Source: Streptomyces prunicolor NBRC 13075
GTDB taxonomy: Bacteria > Actinomycetota > Actinomycetes > Streptomycetales > Streptomycetaceae
Assembly: GCF_000367365.1 (NCBI RefSeq)
Contig: NZ_BARF01000085.1
Span: 124,001 to 188,000, forward strand
DNA length: 64,000 bases
Direction: 5' to 3'
Positions 9,179-16,153 of the stretch are shown one piece after another (within the stretch, counting starts at the first letter, position 1; each line of letters opens with the position of its first letter). The notes below the pieces were generated by a model. It did not search any database. It was not told the origin of the DNA and worked only from the letters and a program-made list of their open reading frames with translations. The position numbers and the translations under genes are program-made.

Positions 9179-9202
9179 GTCCAGTCAAGCGCTTAACTGG
9201 AC
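9179..9202. promoter_or_regulatory. 24-base palindrome, probable LacI-family operator
   Basis: Half-site GTCCAGTCAAGC faces its complement GCTTAACTGGAC; only one of 12 base pairs of symmetry is broken (C against A). The centre AAGCGCTT has the CG dyad typical of LacI/PurR-type operators. It lies about 90 bases upstream of the nucleoside hydrolase start and about 490 upstream of the divergent LacI regulator. Confidence 0.65.
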
Positions 9203-9544
9203 TCGTCTCATGGTCCGGGACATGCCGACGCGGCACCGGTGATCGTGACGCGGGCCTGCGGGCAGCGCGGGGCGGGTACGGTCCGAGCCATGCGGGGCCG
9301 AAAACTGCGAACACCAGCCGGAAGAATTGATTGTCCGCCAGAAAATGCGCCGTCAATTAGCCTTGATATTCATGATGATCAGAATTAGGAAACCATCTTC
9401 TGAAATAGGCAATAAAGGACCCAACGGGCAGCGTGTGTCCACGGAAATTAGTTCCAACGAGAGGACTCCGCCACCCCTGTAGCTGGACGAATGAAGGTTT
9501 GATCAGGTCAAGTGCCGGAATGAAGTAATTGGCGATCATTTCAG

Positions 9545-9568
9545 TGCATGCGAATTTCATCGCATGCA
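9545..9568. repeat. 9-base perfect inverted repeat (TGCATGCGA / TCGCATGCA)
   Basis: The arms are separated by six A/T-rich bases and lie 125 bases upstream of the LacI regulator. It could be a second operator or a hairpin in its leader. The GCATGC cores make each arm itself near-palindromic. Confidence 0.5.
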
Positions 9569-9691
9569 TGGTAAAATGCGCCAGTGGAGATCGTACGGAA
9601 CTGCACAAAAGCTGTATCCGGAAATGCTGAGTAGAAATCGAAGGGGGGGCGGGGAAACGGGTCCGCACGGACACCGCGTCCCTGACGACCA

Positions 9692-10711
9692 ATGGGCGGG
9701 CGAACCAAGGGCGTACGAAGGGTGACCGCGGCGGACGTGGCGAGTGCCGCCGGAGTCTCGACGGCGACCGTTTCGCTGGTGGTCAACGGGAAGGACGCGG
9801 GCCGCGTCCTTCCCGAGACCCGGCAGCGAGTCCTGGAAGAGGCCAACCGGCTTGGCTATGAGGTCGACCGACGGGCCAGGAGCCTGGCCACGGGCCGGTC
9901 CGGGATCGTCGGCTTCGTCTCTACCGGCCTGTCGAACCCGTTCTTCGCCGCCGTCCAGATGGGGCTGCTGGAGGAGTTCGACGACCGGCTCCAATTGCTG
10001 TCGATCGCCACGGAGATCGGACACACGACCGCGCGGCGGAATGTTGCCGCGCTGTTCGCCATCGGTGTTGACGGCATCATCATCGACGCGAGCGCGCTGG
10101 AGGCACTCGGCGAACAGCCGTCCGTCCCGGCCGTGCTGCTCGACTCGCCCAGAGGCCCTTCCGGCCTGGTGCGGGTCAACTTCGACCTCGTGTCAGGCGC
10201 GGAGGCGCTGGCGGCACACCTGCTGGAGCGCGGGCATCAGCGGATCGGCTACCTTCAGTCCGACCAGCAGACCGACACATTCGCCCTCCGATACGAGGCG
10301 TTCGCGGTACGAATCCACGCCGGTGGCGGGGTTCTTTCGAAGGCTTCGTCGGGCAACACCATCGAGGCTGCTTCTGAGCGCTTGCTCAAACTGTGGGGCG
10401 AGTGGGATGCCCTGGGCGTAACGGCGATCGTATGCGCCAGCGATGTCATGGCTTACGGCGCGCTCCAGGCGCTCCGAACACTCCAGGTCGCCGTACCCGG
10501 CAGGGCCGCGCTGGCGTCCTTCGACGACCTGCCCACTGCCGCCCTGCTCGAGCCTTCGCTGACCTGTGTCCGGCTGCCCGCGCGCGAACTGGGCCGACGG
10601 GCCGCCACCGAGTTCCTCGATGTCCTGTCGGGACGGACCGAGGCCCGCGAAGTGATTCTGCCGACCGAACTCGTCGTTCGCGCCTCCACCCATCGGCGAC
10701 TTGGAGCTTAG
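9692..10711 (+). CDS. LacI family transcriptional regulator
   Basis: A 339-aa repressor. The N-terminal helix-turn-helix (VTAADVASAAGVSTATVSLVVNG, about residues 11-33) is followed by a hinge helix region ending in RRARSLATGRSG. The periplasmic-binding-protein-like core runs to about residue 330, with VGFVSTGLSNPFFA and FDDLPTAALLEPSLTCVRLP. The ATG start at 9692 places the helix-turn-helix about ten residues in, as usual; a GTG at 9722 is also possible. It is divergent from the nucleoside hydrolase operon, so it most likely controls that operon through the palindrome at 9179-9202, with a nucleoside or ribose-like inducer. That link is inferred from position only. Confidence 0.88.
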   Translation: MGGRTKGVRRVTAADVASAAGVSTATVSLVVNGKDAGRVLPETRQRVLEEANRLGYEVDRRARSLATGRSGIVGFVSTGLSNPFFAAVQMGLLEEFDDRLQLLSIATEIGHTTARRNVAALFAIGVDGIIIDASALEALGEQPSVPAVLLDSPRGPSGLVRVNFDLVSGAEALAAHLLERGHQRIGYLQSDQQTDTFALRYEAFAVRIHAGGGVLSKASSGNTIEAASERLLKLWGEWDALGVTAIVCASDVMAYGALQALRTLQVAVPGRAALASFDDLPTAALLEPSLTCVRLPARELGRRAATEFLDVLSGRTEAREVILPTELVVRASTHRRLGA

Positions 10712-10726
10712 CCTCGCCGTCTCGGT

Positions 10727-10945
10727 TGTCCGCGACGGCCTCGCCGCCATCGGCGAGCATCACCGCCAGGTCGGTGGCGATCCGGCCCGGATCATGCCCG
10801 GCTCCGCGCGGCCGAAGCTGCCTGAGGGCGGCGGAGTACGCGGCGGTCGGCCCGGTGGCATCGGCAAGATCCGCCAGACAGCGTGCCCCGGCCGGCATGA
10901 CCGACCACCCCCGAACCATCGGCGCGGTACGGGCTTACGGTCGCC
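10727..10945 (-). pseudogene. IS1380-type transposase N-terminal remnant
   Basis: The minus strand encodes two out-of-frame pieces of one N-terminus: ADGSGVVGHAG (about 10945-10905), then LADLADATGPTAAYSAALR and HDPGRIATDLAVMLADGGEA (10900 to about 10730). The HDPGR...DLAVMLADGGEA block is characteristic of the start of IS1380-family transposases in Streptomyces. Similarity stops abruptly near 10727, so only about 70 of some 450 residues remain, with at least one frameshift. It lies directly behind the LacI gene and marks the left side of a mobile-element scar running to 14.85 kb. Confidence 0.6.
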
Positions 10946-10993
10946 GGATGACTCGGCAGCGGCGGTCCGTACGCGGACGGCGGGAGGCCACCC

Positions 10994-11704
10994 TCATCCA
11001 GTAGGGCGCCGACGGCCGCGGGGCGGCACGCGCAGCGCTGTTGGCCGAAGGCGCCCACGGGCCGCCGGTACGGACGCCATGGACAGGTTGACCGCGTCCA
11101 CGAACTCACCTGTGGGCTCGCGCAGTGCAGCAAGTGCTTTCCGGCGCGCGTCCTGCCGCTCCTGCCGTGCCCGGCGCACTGCTCCTGACACCAAGACTTC
11201 CCGAAGTTCCAGGATCCCGAACCGCTGTGAACGGTGGTTGGCCTCGGCATGGAACTCGCGGATGTCTAGCTCTGGCTTCCCTGCTTTCAGGGCCTCGTCC
11301 TGCTCCCGGCGGACGGCCTCAAGGAAGTTTGGGGCTTCGCGGTCATCGTCCACGTGCTCAATGCCCAACTCCTCGGCGAGCGCCTCAAATTGCTCCGCGT
11401 TTTCCCGGAGGCAGTCCATGATCTTTTCATCGCTTGTCTGGGGCACGACGGCGCTGTACAGCACCGCCATGGCGCGGTGGGCGAGCTCCCTCTTGAGCCT
11501 TGCGCTGCTGCTTCGCGGTCCCGGCCTTGCGGCAGGCGTCGACAGCGTCCAGGAAGACACTCGCAGTTTCCAGCCTCTGGTCAGCGTAGGAGCTGTGCAC
11601 GGCCGTTCGGGAGCTGAGATGAGCGGACCGCAGCGCGTAGACGGACGTGACAAGGCGCCGACCGTGGGCCCGACGATGGTGACGTCTGAGGTCATGTCTG
11701 CCAT
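10994..11704 (-). pseudogene. Frameshifted hypothetical gene with an N-terminal membrane helix
   Basis: An open frame of 236 codons, but protein-like sequence switches frames. Residues 1-19 (MADMTSDVTIVGPTVGAL) lead, in the next frame, into LVTSVYALRSAHLSSRTAV and YADQRLETASVFLDAVDACR (about 11650-11510). They then return to the original frame at LKRELAHRAMAVLYSAVV and a helical, charged C-terminal part (ENAEQFEALAEELGIE, RREQDEALKAGKPELD). Two compensating frameshifts are the simplest reading, so a segment of about 45 residues is garbled. The ancestral product looks like a small single-helix protein with a coiled or helical body. I do not recognise the family. Confidence 0.45.
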
Positions 11705-11770
11705 GGTCCGCGCCGGGAGGGTGCGGCTCGTGCCGGTCGAGGTGGTTCAGAGAGTTCCCTCGGGCAATGG

Positions 11771-11802
11771 CCCCTGACCTGCACAGAAACGCAGTTCAGG
11801 GG
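11771..11802. repeat. Hairpin CCCCTGA...TCAGGGG upstream of the frameshifted gene
   Basis: Perfect 7-base arms (11771-11777 and 11796-11802) enclose 18 bases, between the promoter-proximal end of the frameshifted gene (11704) and the MarR gene (3' end 11919). It may be a terminator for the MarR gene, which is transcribed toward it, or part of a mobile-element end. Confidence 0.4.
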
Positions 11803-11918
11803 CTCATTGCAGAAGAGGGTGCAGTCGGGGGCTGTCGGTTTTCGAGGTCGCCTGCACGGATTTTCACGGTCGGCTGCACTCCTGTCCGGGCGCGACGAGA
11901 CGTGCGCCGGGGAGCGAG

Positions 11919-12371
11919 CTACGCACCGGCGTTGCCATCGCGCAGGGAACGGATCATGCTCTGCAGGATCCGGAACGCGCCTGACTGCTCGGTCTCGGTC
12001 ATGCCGGCCAGCATTCTGACCTCGACGGACCGGACCGCTACGGTCGCCTTCTCCAGGCTCCGTCGGCCGCGAGGCGTGAGCCGTGTGGGAAGAACCTTCC
12101 CGACGGGTGCCTCCGCGGGCCTGGTCACGTAGCCCTCTCGCTCCAGGGCCTGGAGCAGCACGTTCATCGACTGCCGTGTCACGAACGCGCCACGCGCGAG
12201 CTCGGAGTTCGACAAGCCCGGCCGTTGAGCCAGCAGCTCGAGGCAGGAGTAGTGCGTCACGCTCATCCCGAGTGGCCGCAGCACCTCCTCCATGGCTGCG
12301 CGCAGGACGCTCGACGCCTCTTTCAGCAGGTAGCCCAGTGACCTCTCCAGGTTGACACCATCTTGATTCAT
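11919..12371 (-). CDS. MarR family transcriptional regulator
   Basis: A 150-aa winged helix-turn-helix regulator. An N-terminal dimerisation helix (LERSLGYLLKEASSVLR) is followed by recognition elements HYSCLELLAQRPGLSNSEL and FVTRQSMNVLLQALEREGYV, with the wing VLPTRLTPRGRR; full family length. Start ATG 12371 was chosen because MarR homology begins a few residues later; an open frame running up to 12884 is a shadow of the divergent gene. Operator 1 (12371-12386) overlaps the start codon and there is no ribosome site, so a leaderless or very short leader transcript is likely. It faces a VOC-family gene across two near-identical operators and probably represses both genes. Confidence 0.88.
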   Translation of the reverse strand: MNQDGVNLERSLGYLLKEASSVLRAAMEEVLRPLGMSVTHYSCLELLAQRPGLSNSELARGAFVTRQSMNVLLQALEREGYVTRPAEAPVGKVLPTRLTPRGRRSLEKATVAVRSVEVRMLAGMTETEQSGAFRILQSMIRSLRDGNAGA

Positions 12372-12386
12372 GTCAGCATTCTGACA
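12371..12386. promoter_or_regulatory. MarR operator 1 (TGTCAG-N4-CTGACA)
   Basis: Perfect 6-base arms around CATT, abutting the MarR start codon. Binding here would block transcription or initiation of the regulator itself. Confidence 0.65.
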
Positions 12387-12397
12387 TAGATTGGCAT

Positions 12398-12415
12398 GTG
12401 TCAGAAAGCTGACAC
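12398..12415. promoter_or_regulatory. MarR operator 2 (GTGTCAG-N4-CTGACAC)
   Basis: Perfect 7-base arms around AAAG. It shares the TGTCAG/CTGACA arms with operator 1; the two centres are about 28 bases apart. It lies 19 bases upstream of the VOC gene start, so it probably covers that gene's promoter. Confidence 0.65.
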
Positions 12416-12434
12416 GAAAAGAAGGAGCATCATC

Positions 12435-12803
12435 ATGCCCGCCACCGGCCCCGACTTCATCTCGCTCCAAGCGCGCAACCTCGACGCTTCGCAGGCGTTC
12501 TACGAGCAGTACCTCGGCCTCGTCCGCGCGCAGGCCGGACCTCCGCACGCCGTCGTCTTCGAGACGAAGCCGATCGCGTTCGCACTCCGCGACGTCGTTC
12601 CCGGCACCGATCTCGCATCCGTTGCTCAGCCCGGCATCGGTGCCGCGATCTGGCTCCACGCCACAGACGTCCAGGCCATACACGATGCCCTCGTCGCCGA
12701 CGGTCACACCATCGTCTCCGCACCGATCGACGGCCCCTTCGGCCGGACATTCACCTTCGCCGACCCCGACGGCTACCAGGTCACTCTCCACGACCGCGCC
12801 TGA
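12435..12803 (+). CDS. VOC (glyoxalase/bleomycin-resistance/dioxygenase) superfamily protein
   Basis: A 122-aa small metal-binding fold protein with paired beta-alpha-beta-beta-beta units: residues 8-60 (FISLQARNLDASQAFYEQYL) and 72-120 (AIWLHATDVQAIHDALVADG, ending FTFADPDGYQVTLHD). The terminal DPDGYxVxLxD is the usual glyoxalase signature. The substrate is not known. It may be a dioxygenase, a lyase or a drug-sequestering protein; the divergent MarR partner hints at response to an aromatic or electrophilic compound. Start ATG 12435 has AAGGAG about 8 bases upstream; an earlier ATG at 12396 lies inside the operator region and is less likely. Confidence 0.82.
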   Translation: MPATGPDFISLQARNLDASQAFYEQYLGLVRAQAGPPHAVVFETKPIAFALRDVVPGTDLASVAQPGIGAAIWLHATDVQAIHDALVADGHTIVSAPIDGPFGRTFTFADPDGYQVTLHDRA

Positions 12804-12944
12804 TACGCCCAACGCCACCGGACGATCACCGATCCCCGAAGACCGCGGTTGCGCCCGAGGCGCGAGAATCCGGGCGACATTCATCGGCTCTTCGCATTTA
12901 ACCGCGCAGACCGGTCTGGCGCGTCGGCGCCGGGGGTAGAGGCC

Positions 12945-12993
12945 GAGGTCTTCCGAGGATGAAAGTTTCTACACCGCTCATCTGGAAGACCTC
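12945..12993. repeat. 10-base perfect inverted repeat before the ISL3 transposase
   Basis: GAGGTCTTCC (12945-12954) and GGAAGACCTC (12984-12993) with 29 bases between, ending three bases before the transposase start codon. It could be an IS end plus a leader hairpin limiting transposase translation. Confidence 0.45.
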
Positions 12994-12996
12994 GAC

Positions 12997-13668
12997 GTGC
13001 GCGACGCTACCTTCTGCCCTGCTGATCTGACGACGTTCTGCCGGCTGGATGACCTCGGCTTGGAAGTGGTCGGCCAACAGCTGCATCCCGACCACGCGGT
13101 GTTGCTCTGTCGAGTGGTCGACCTTGATGACTGGTGCCATGCCTGCGGCCGTCCGGGGGCGCCGTGCGACAGTGTGCTGCGCCGACCGGCGCACGTCCCG
13201 CTCGGCTGGCGGGCAGCGATCCTGCACGTCCGCATCCGCCGCTACCCCGCTGTTCGGGCTGCGGGCAGGTCTGGCACCAAGACACGACCGCGGCCGCCGC
13301 GCCGAGGGCGAAACTCTCGACGCAAGCGGTGATGCGGGCGCTGAAGAGTGTCGTCATCGACCGGATGTCGACCGCCCGGATCGCCGCCGGGCTCGGGGTG
13401 TCCTGGCACACCGTCAACGACGCCGTCCTGACGACCGGCCACCAGTTACTGATCGCCGACCCGACCCGCTTCGACGGTGTCCAAGTCCTAGGCGTGGATG
13501 AGTACGCGTGGATGAGCACGCATGGCGCCACACCCGCCGCGGGGACAAGTTCGTCACCGTCATCATCGACCTCGCCCCGGTCTGCGACGCCACCGAACCG
13601 TCGAGACTGCTGGACATGGTCGAAGGCCGATCCAAGCAGGTGTTCAAAACCTGGATCGAGGCCCAGAC
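12997..13668 (+). pseudogene. ISL3 family transposase, frameshifted and C-terminally truncated
   Basis: N-terminal half of an ISL3 transposase spread over three frames. Frame A (from GTG 12997) has FCRLDDLGLEVVGQQL, then WCHACG and PLGWRAAILHVRIRRY. Frame B (from about 13245) has the zinc-finger half CSGCGQVWHQDTT, the helix-turn-helix RIAAGLGVSWHTVNDAVL and the start of the DDE domain, FDGVQVLGVDEYAW. Frame C (from 13508) has HTRRGDKFVTVIIDL and LLDMVEGRSKQVFKTW. The A-to-B break fits a 2-base insertion near 13244; the B-to-C break is a 14-base tandem duplication (13494-13521). Similarity ends at about 13668, where integrase sequence begins. The element is dead. Confidence 0.8.
13494..13521 (+). 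repeat. 14-base tandem duplication that frameshifts the ISL3 transposase
   Basis: GTGGATGAGTACGC is followed immediately by GTGGATGAGCACGC (one base different). Since 14 is not a multiple of three, the DDE-domain motif VDEYA/VDEHA is encoded twice in different frames. Confidence 0.75.
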
Positions 13669-13670
13669 AC

Positions 13671-14846
13671 CAGCGGTACAAGGCTGCCGGCATACCCGGG
13701 GTGCGGGACCGATCCTTCGAGGTCCTGGAGGATGCCAGGGCGTGGCTTCGGCGGGCAGCTACGGACGAGGAGCGCGGCGAGTTCGTTGACCCGCGCGACG
13801 GATCCATCACGCTGGCGGACTACATCGCGATGCACTGGGCGCCGGGCAGAGGTGGTGTTCCGAAGACCCAGGACAACCAGGAGCGGAGAGCGCGCCTGCA
13901 CATCATTCCGCACCTGGGCCGACTGCCCCTGAGGAACATCACGGCGGCGGATCTGCGCGCGTACATAGCCACGTTGGAGTCAACCGTCTCCTCGGTCGAC
14001 TACCAGCGCGGCATCCTGTCCGAGCTCTCCTCCATTCTGGAGGCGGCTGTTGACGACAAGCGGCTCGCGAGCAACCCGATGCACGCGAAGTCCGTGCGGT
14101 GGCCCAAGGCGACTCAGGAGCGCCGTGAGGCTTGGCTGCTGGGGACAGCGCTGCGAGTCCGCGACGTCATCAGCCCGCGCAACCGGATAACCGTCGTCCT
14201 CGGTCTGGGGTGCGGACTTCGCCAGGGCGAGGTGTTCGGCTTGAGCCCGGAGGATATCGACTACGCGAGAGGTGTCCTCCATGTCCGCCGCCAAGTCCAG
14301 GCGATCAAGGGGAGGTTGTACTTCGCCTTGCCGAAGGGGAAGAAGACCCGCGTCGTCGACATGCCCCCCTCAGTGGCCGAGGAACTCAAGCGTCATGTCG
14401 AAGTGTTTCCGCCGGTGGAGGTGGAACTCCCGTGGGGGAAGCCGGAGGGGCAGCGGAGGAAGTTCTCCCTTTTGCTCACCACGCGATTTGGCAACGCCAT
14501 TGCGGTGAACACGTGGAACACCTACACGTGGAAGCCCGCGTTGGCCAAGGCCGGCATCATCCCGCCACGCGCCAAGGGGGCGAAGAAGTGGCAGTGGGAG
14601 GCGGCGCCGAAGGACGGCTTCCACGTGCTGCGGCACACCTATGCCTCCATCATGCTGGAGGCGGGAGAGTCCGTCGTGACCCTGGCTCGGTGGCTCGGAC
14701 ACTCGTCGCCGGCGATCACCCTTGGTTACTATGCTCACTTCATGCCGGAGGCCGGAAGCAAGGGCCGCACGGCCATCGACGGACTGCTGGGGAGGCAGGG
14801 AGATCCGCATGCCAGTCGAAACTCCCCAGATTCTCCCCAGGGCTGA
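13671..14846 (+). CDS. Tyrosine recombinase (integrase), N-terminally truncated
   Basis: Phage- or ICE-type site-specific recombinase. Integrase-like sequence starts at RYKAAGIPGVRDRSFEV (13672). It continues through the core-binding SAM-like domain (SITLADYIAMHW to about 14120) and a complete catalytic domain: Arg in LGCGLRQGEVFG, Lys region PKGKKTRVVDMP, His-x-x-Arg in FHVLRHTYAS, His in ARWLGHSS and nucleophile Tyr in TLGYYAHF. About 35-40 residues of the arm-binding N-terminus are missing; the frame runs instead into dead ISL3 sequence (open from 13134). No own start codon or ribosome site is evident. The catalytic core could be made from an internal start but is probably inactive. No tRNA or att repeat was seen beside it. 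Confidence 0.7.
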   Translation, partial: QRYKAAGIPGVRDRSFEVLEDARAWLRRAATDEERGEFVDPRDGSITLADYIAMHWAPGRGGVPKTQDNQERRARLHIIPHLGRLPLRNITAADLRAYIATLESTVSSVDYQRGILSELSSILEAAVDDKRLASNPMHAKSVRWPKATQERREAWLLGTALRVRDVISPRNRITVVLGLGCGLRQGEVFGLSPEDIDYARGVLHVRRQVQAIKGRLYFALPKGKKTRVVDMPPSVAEELKRHVEVFPPVEVELPWGKPEGQRRKFSLLLTTRFGNAIAVNTWNTYTWKPALAKAGIIPPRAKGAKKWQWEAAPKDGFHVLRHTYASIMLEAGESVVTLARWLGHSSPAITLGYYAHFMPEAGSKGRTAIDGLLGRQGDPHASRNSPDSPQG

Positions 14847-14907
14847 GGGCGGGCAATATCCACTCCTCGGCACCCCGCGGGTCGACTGTGGATTGCAAGG
14901 GTGAAGA

Positions 14908-15840
14908 GTGAGGTGGCCTGAGAAAGTGCTGAGAGAGGTCACCGCGACCCGCTACGTCGAGCCCCTGCGCTCCGGCGGTTCCGTCCCCGGACTCGTCGAG
15001 GCCGACGACCTCGGCACCTACGTCGTCAAGTTCACCGGCTCCGCGCAGGGCCGCAAAGCACTGGTCGCCGAGGTGATCGTCGGGGAGCTGGCTCGTGCCC
15101 TGGGGCTGCGCTTCCCCGAGCTGGTGCTCGTGGACTTCGACCCGGAGATCGCCGACGAGGAGCCCCACCAGGAAGTACGGGACCTGCACGGCGCGAGCGC
15201 CGGCCTGAACCTCGGCATGGACTTTCTGCCGGGCGCCCAGGACTTCACCCCGGAGGTCGCCGCGCGCTGTACGGTCGACCCGCTGGAGGCCGGGAAGATC
15301 GTCTGGCTCGACGCGCTGACCGTCAACGTCGACCGCACGGTGCACAGTTCGAACCTGATGATCTGGCCCACGCTCGGCATCGCACCCCCGCGCCTGTGGC
15401 TCATCGACCACGGCGCCGCCCTCGTCTTCCACCACCGCTGGGACGCCGCCGACCCCACGAAGGCCTACGACTTCCGCCACCACGCCCTCGGCCACTACAG
15501 CCCCGAAACCCGGGCCGCCGACGCCGAGTTGGCCCCCAGGGTGACCGAGGACCTGCTGCGCCGCATCGCGGCCGAGGTACCGGACGCCTGGCTCGCCGGC
15601 GAACCGGGCTTCGCGACACCCGAGGCCGTACGGGAGGCGTACGTCGCCTACCTCCACGCGCGCGTGAAGGCCTCCGCTGCCTGGCTCCCCACCGACTTCC
15701 CCAGCCGGGAGGAACGCGCCGCCGAGGATGCCCTCCGCGCGGCGAAGACACAGCAGGGCCGCCCGAGTTGGCTCAAGCGGGTCCCCGACCTGCACGGCAG
15801 ACCGGCGGCGGAACAGGATTGGTCGGTACACCTCGGATGA
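14908..15840 (+). CDS. HipA-like kinase family protein
   Basis: A 310-aa protein of the HipA-like kinase family. Visible blocks are VKFTGSAQGRKALVAEVIVG (ATP-binding lobe), LNLGMDFLPGAQDF, the catalytic-loop-like WLDALTVNVDRTVHSSNLMI and the metal-binding LWLIDHGAALVFHH; the order NxDR...NLM...DHG matches HipA-fold kinases. No HipB-like antitoxin gene is adjacent, so it is not an obvious toxin-antitoxin module. GTG 14908 is preceded by AAGGG seven bases upstream; GTG 14929 is an alternative. It lies just downstream of the integrase and begins the chromosomal backbone. A 19-base gap leads to the Rdx gene, so the two are probably co-transcribed. Confidence 0.75.
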   Translation: MRWPEKVLREVTATRYVEPLRSGGSVPGLVEADDLGTYVVKFTGSAQGRKALVAEVIVGELARALGLRFPELVLVDFDPEIADEEPHQEVRDLHGASAGLNLGMDFLPGAQDFTPEVAARCTVDPLEAGKIVWLDALTVNVDRTVHSSNLMIWPTLGIAPPRLWLIDHGAALVFHHRWDAADPTKAYDFRHHALGHYSPETRAADAELAPRVTEDLLRRIAAEVPDAWLAGEPGFATPEAVREAYVAYLHARVKASAAWLPTDFPSREERAAEDALRAAKTQQGRPSWLKRVPDLHGRPAAEQDWSVHLG

Positions 15841-15859
15841 TGACGGGAAGACGACTCGG

Positions 15860-16129
15860 ATGACCCAACGAGTTCAGATCGAATACTGCACCCAGTGCCG
15901 CTGGCTGCCCCGCGCCGCCTGGCTGGCGCAGGAGCTGTTGACCACCTTCGAGACCGAGTTGACGGAACTGTCCCTGAAGCCCGGCACCGGCGGTGTCTTC
16001 GTCGTCCGCGTCAACGACGAGATCGTGTGGGACCGCCGCGTACAGGGCTTCCCGGAGCCGACGGCCGTGAAGCAGCTCGTACGCGACCGAGTGGCCCCGG
16101 ACAAGTCCCTGGGCCACTCGGACAAATGA
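15860..16129 (+). CDS. SelT/SelW/SelH (Rdx) family thioredoxin-like protein
   Basis: An 89-aa protein with the Rdx fold. It starts beta-strand then CTQC (C10, C13), the CxxC that replaces the CxxU of selenoprotein W, followed by ELLTTFETELTELSLKPGTGGVF and VNDEIVWDRRVQGFPEP, both conserved in the family. A cytosolic redox role with a thioredoxin- or glutathione-like partner is inferred; no substrate is known. It ends 25 bases before the 3' end of convergent aceB. Confidence 0.85.
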   Translation: MTQRVQIEYCTQCRWLPRAAWLAQELLTTFETELTELSLKPGTGGVFVVRVNDEIVWDRRVQGFPEPTAVKQLVRDRVAPDKSLGHSDK

Positions 16130-16153
16130 GCTTCTCCTTGCGGAAGTTGATCC

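Larger units (their letters stand above)
9091..9691. other. 600-bp divergent intergenic region, AT-rich for this genome
   Basis: It separates nucleoside hydrolase from the LacI regulator. It holds the palindrome at 9179-9202, a GCTGCAGC palindrome near 9118, and from about 9330 to 9610 a stretch with far more A/T than its surroundings. That stretch includes a 9-base inverted repeat at 9545-9568. A minus-strand open frame (9357-9692) crosses it without Streptomyces codon bias or recognisable homology. I see no convincing gene. Confidence 0.5.

Noticed and set aside
14847..14907. tRNA or att site next to the integrase
   Set aside because: No cloverleaf or repeated core could be seen on either side; the attachment site may be at the lost end of the element.
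14908..15840. HipA toxin-antitoxin module
   Set aside because: No HipB-like helix-turn-helix gene is adjacent and the family is a HipA-like kinase present broadly in actinomycete backbones.
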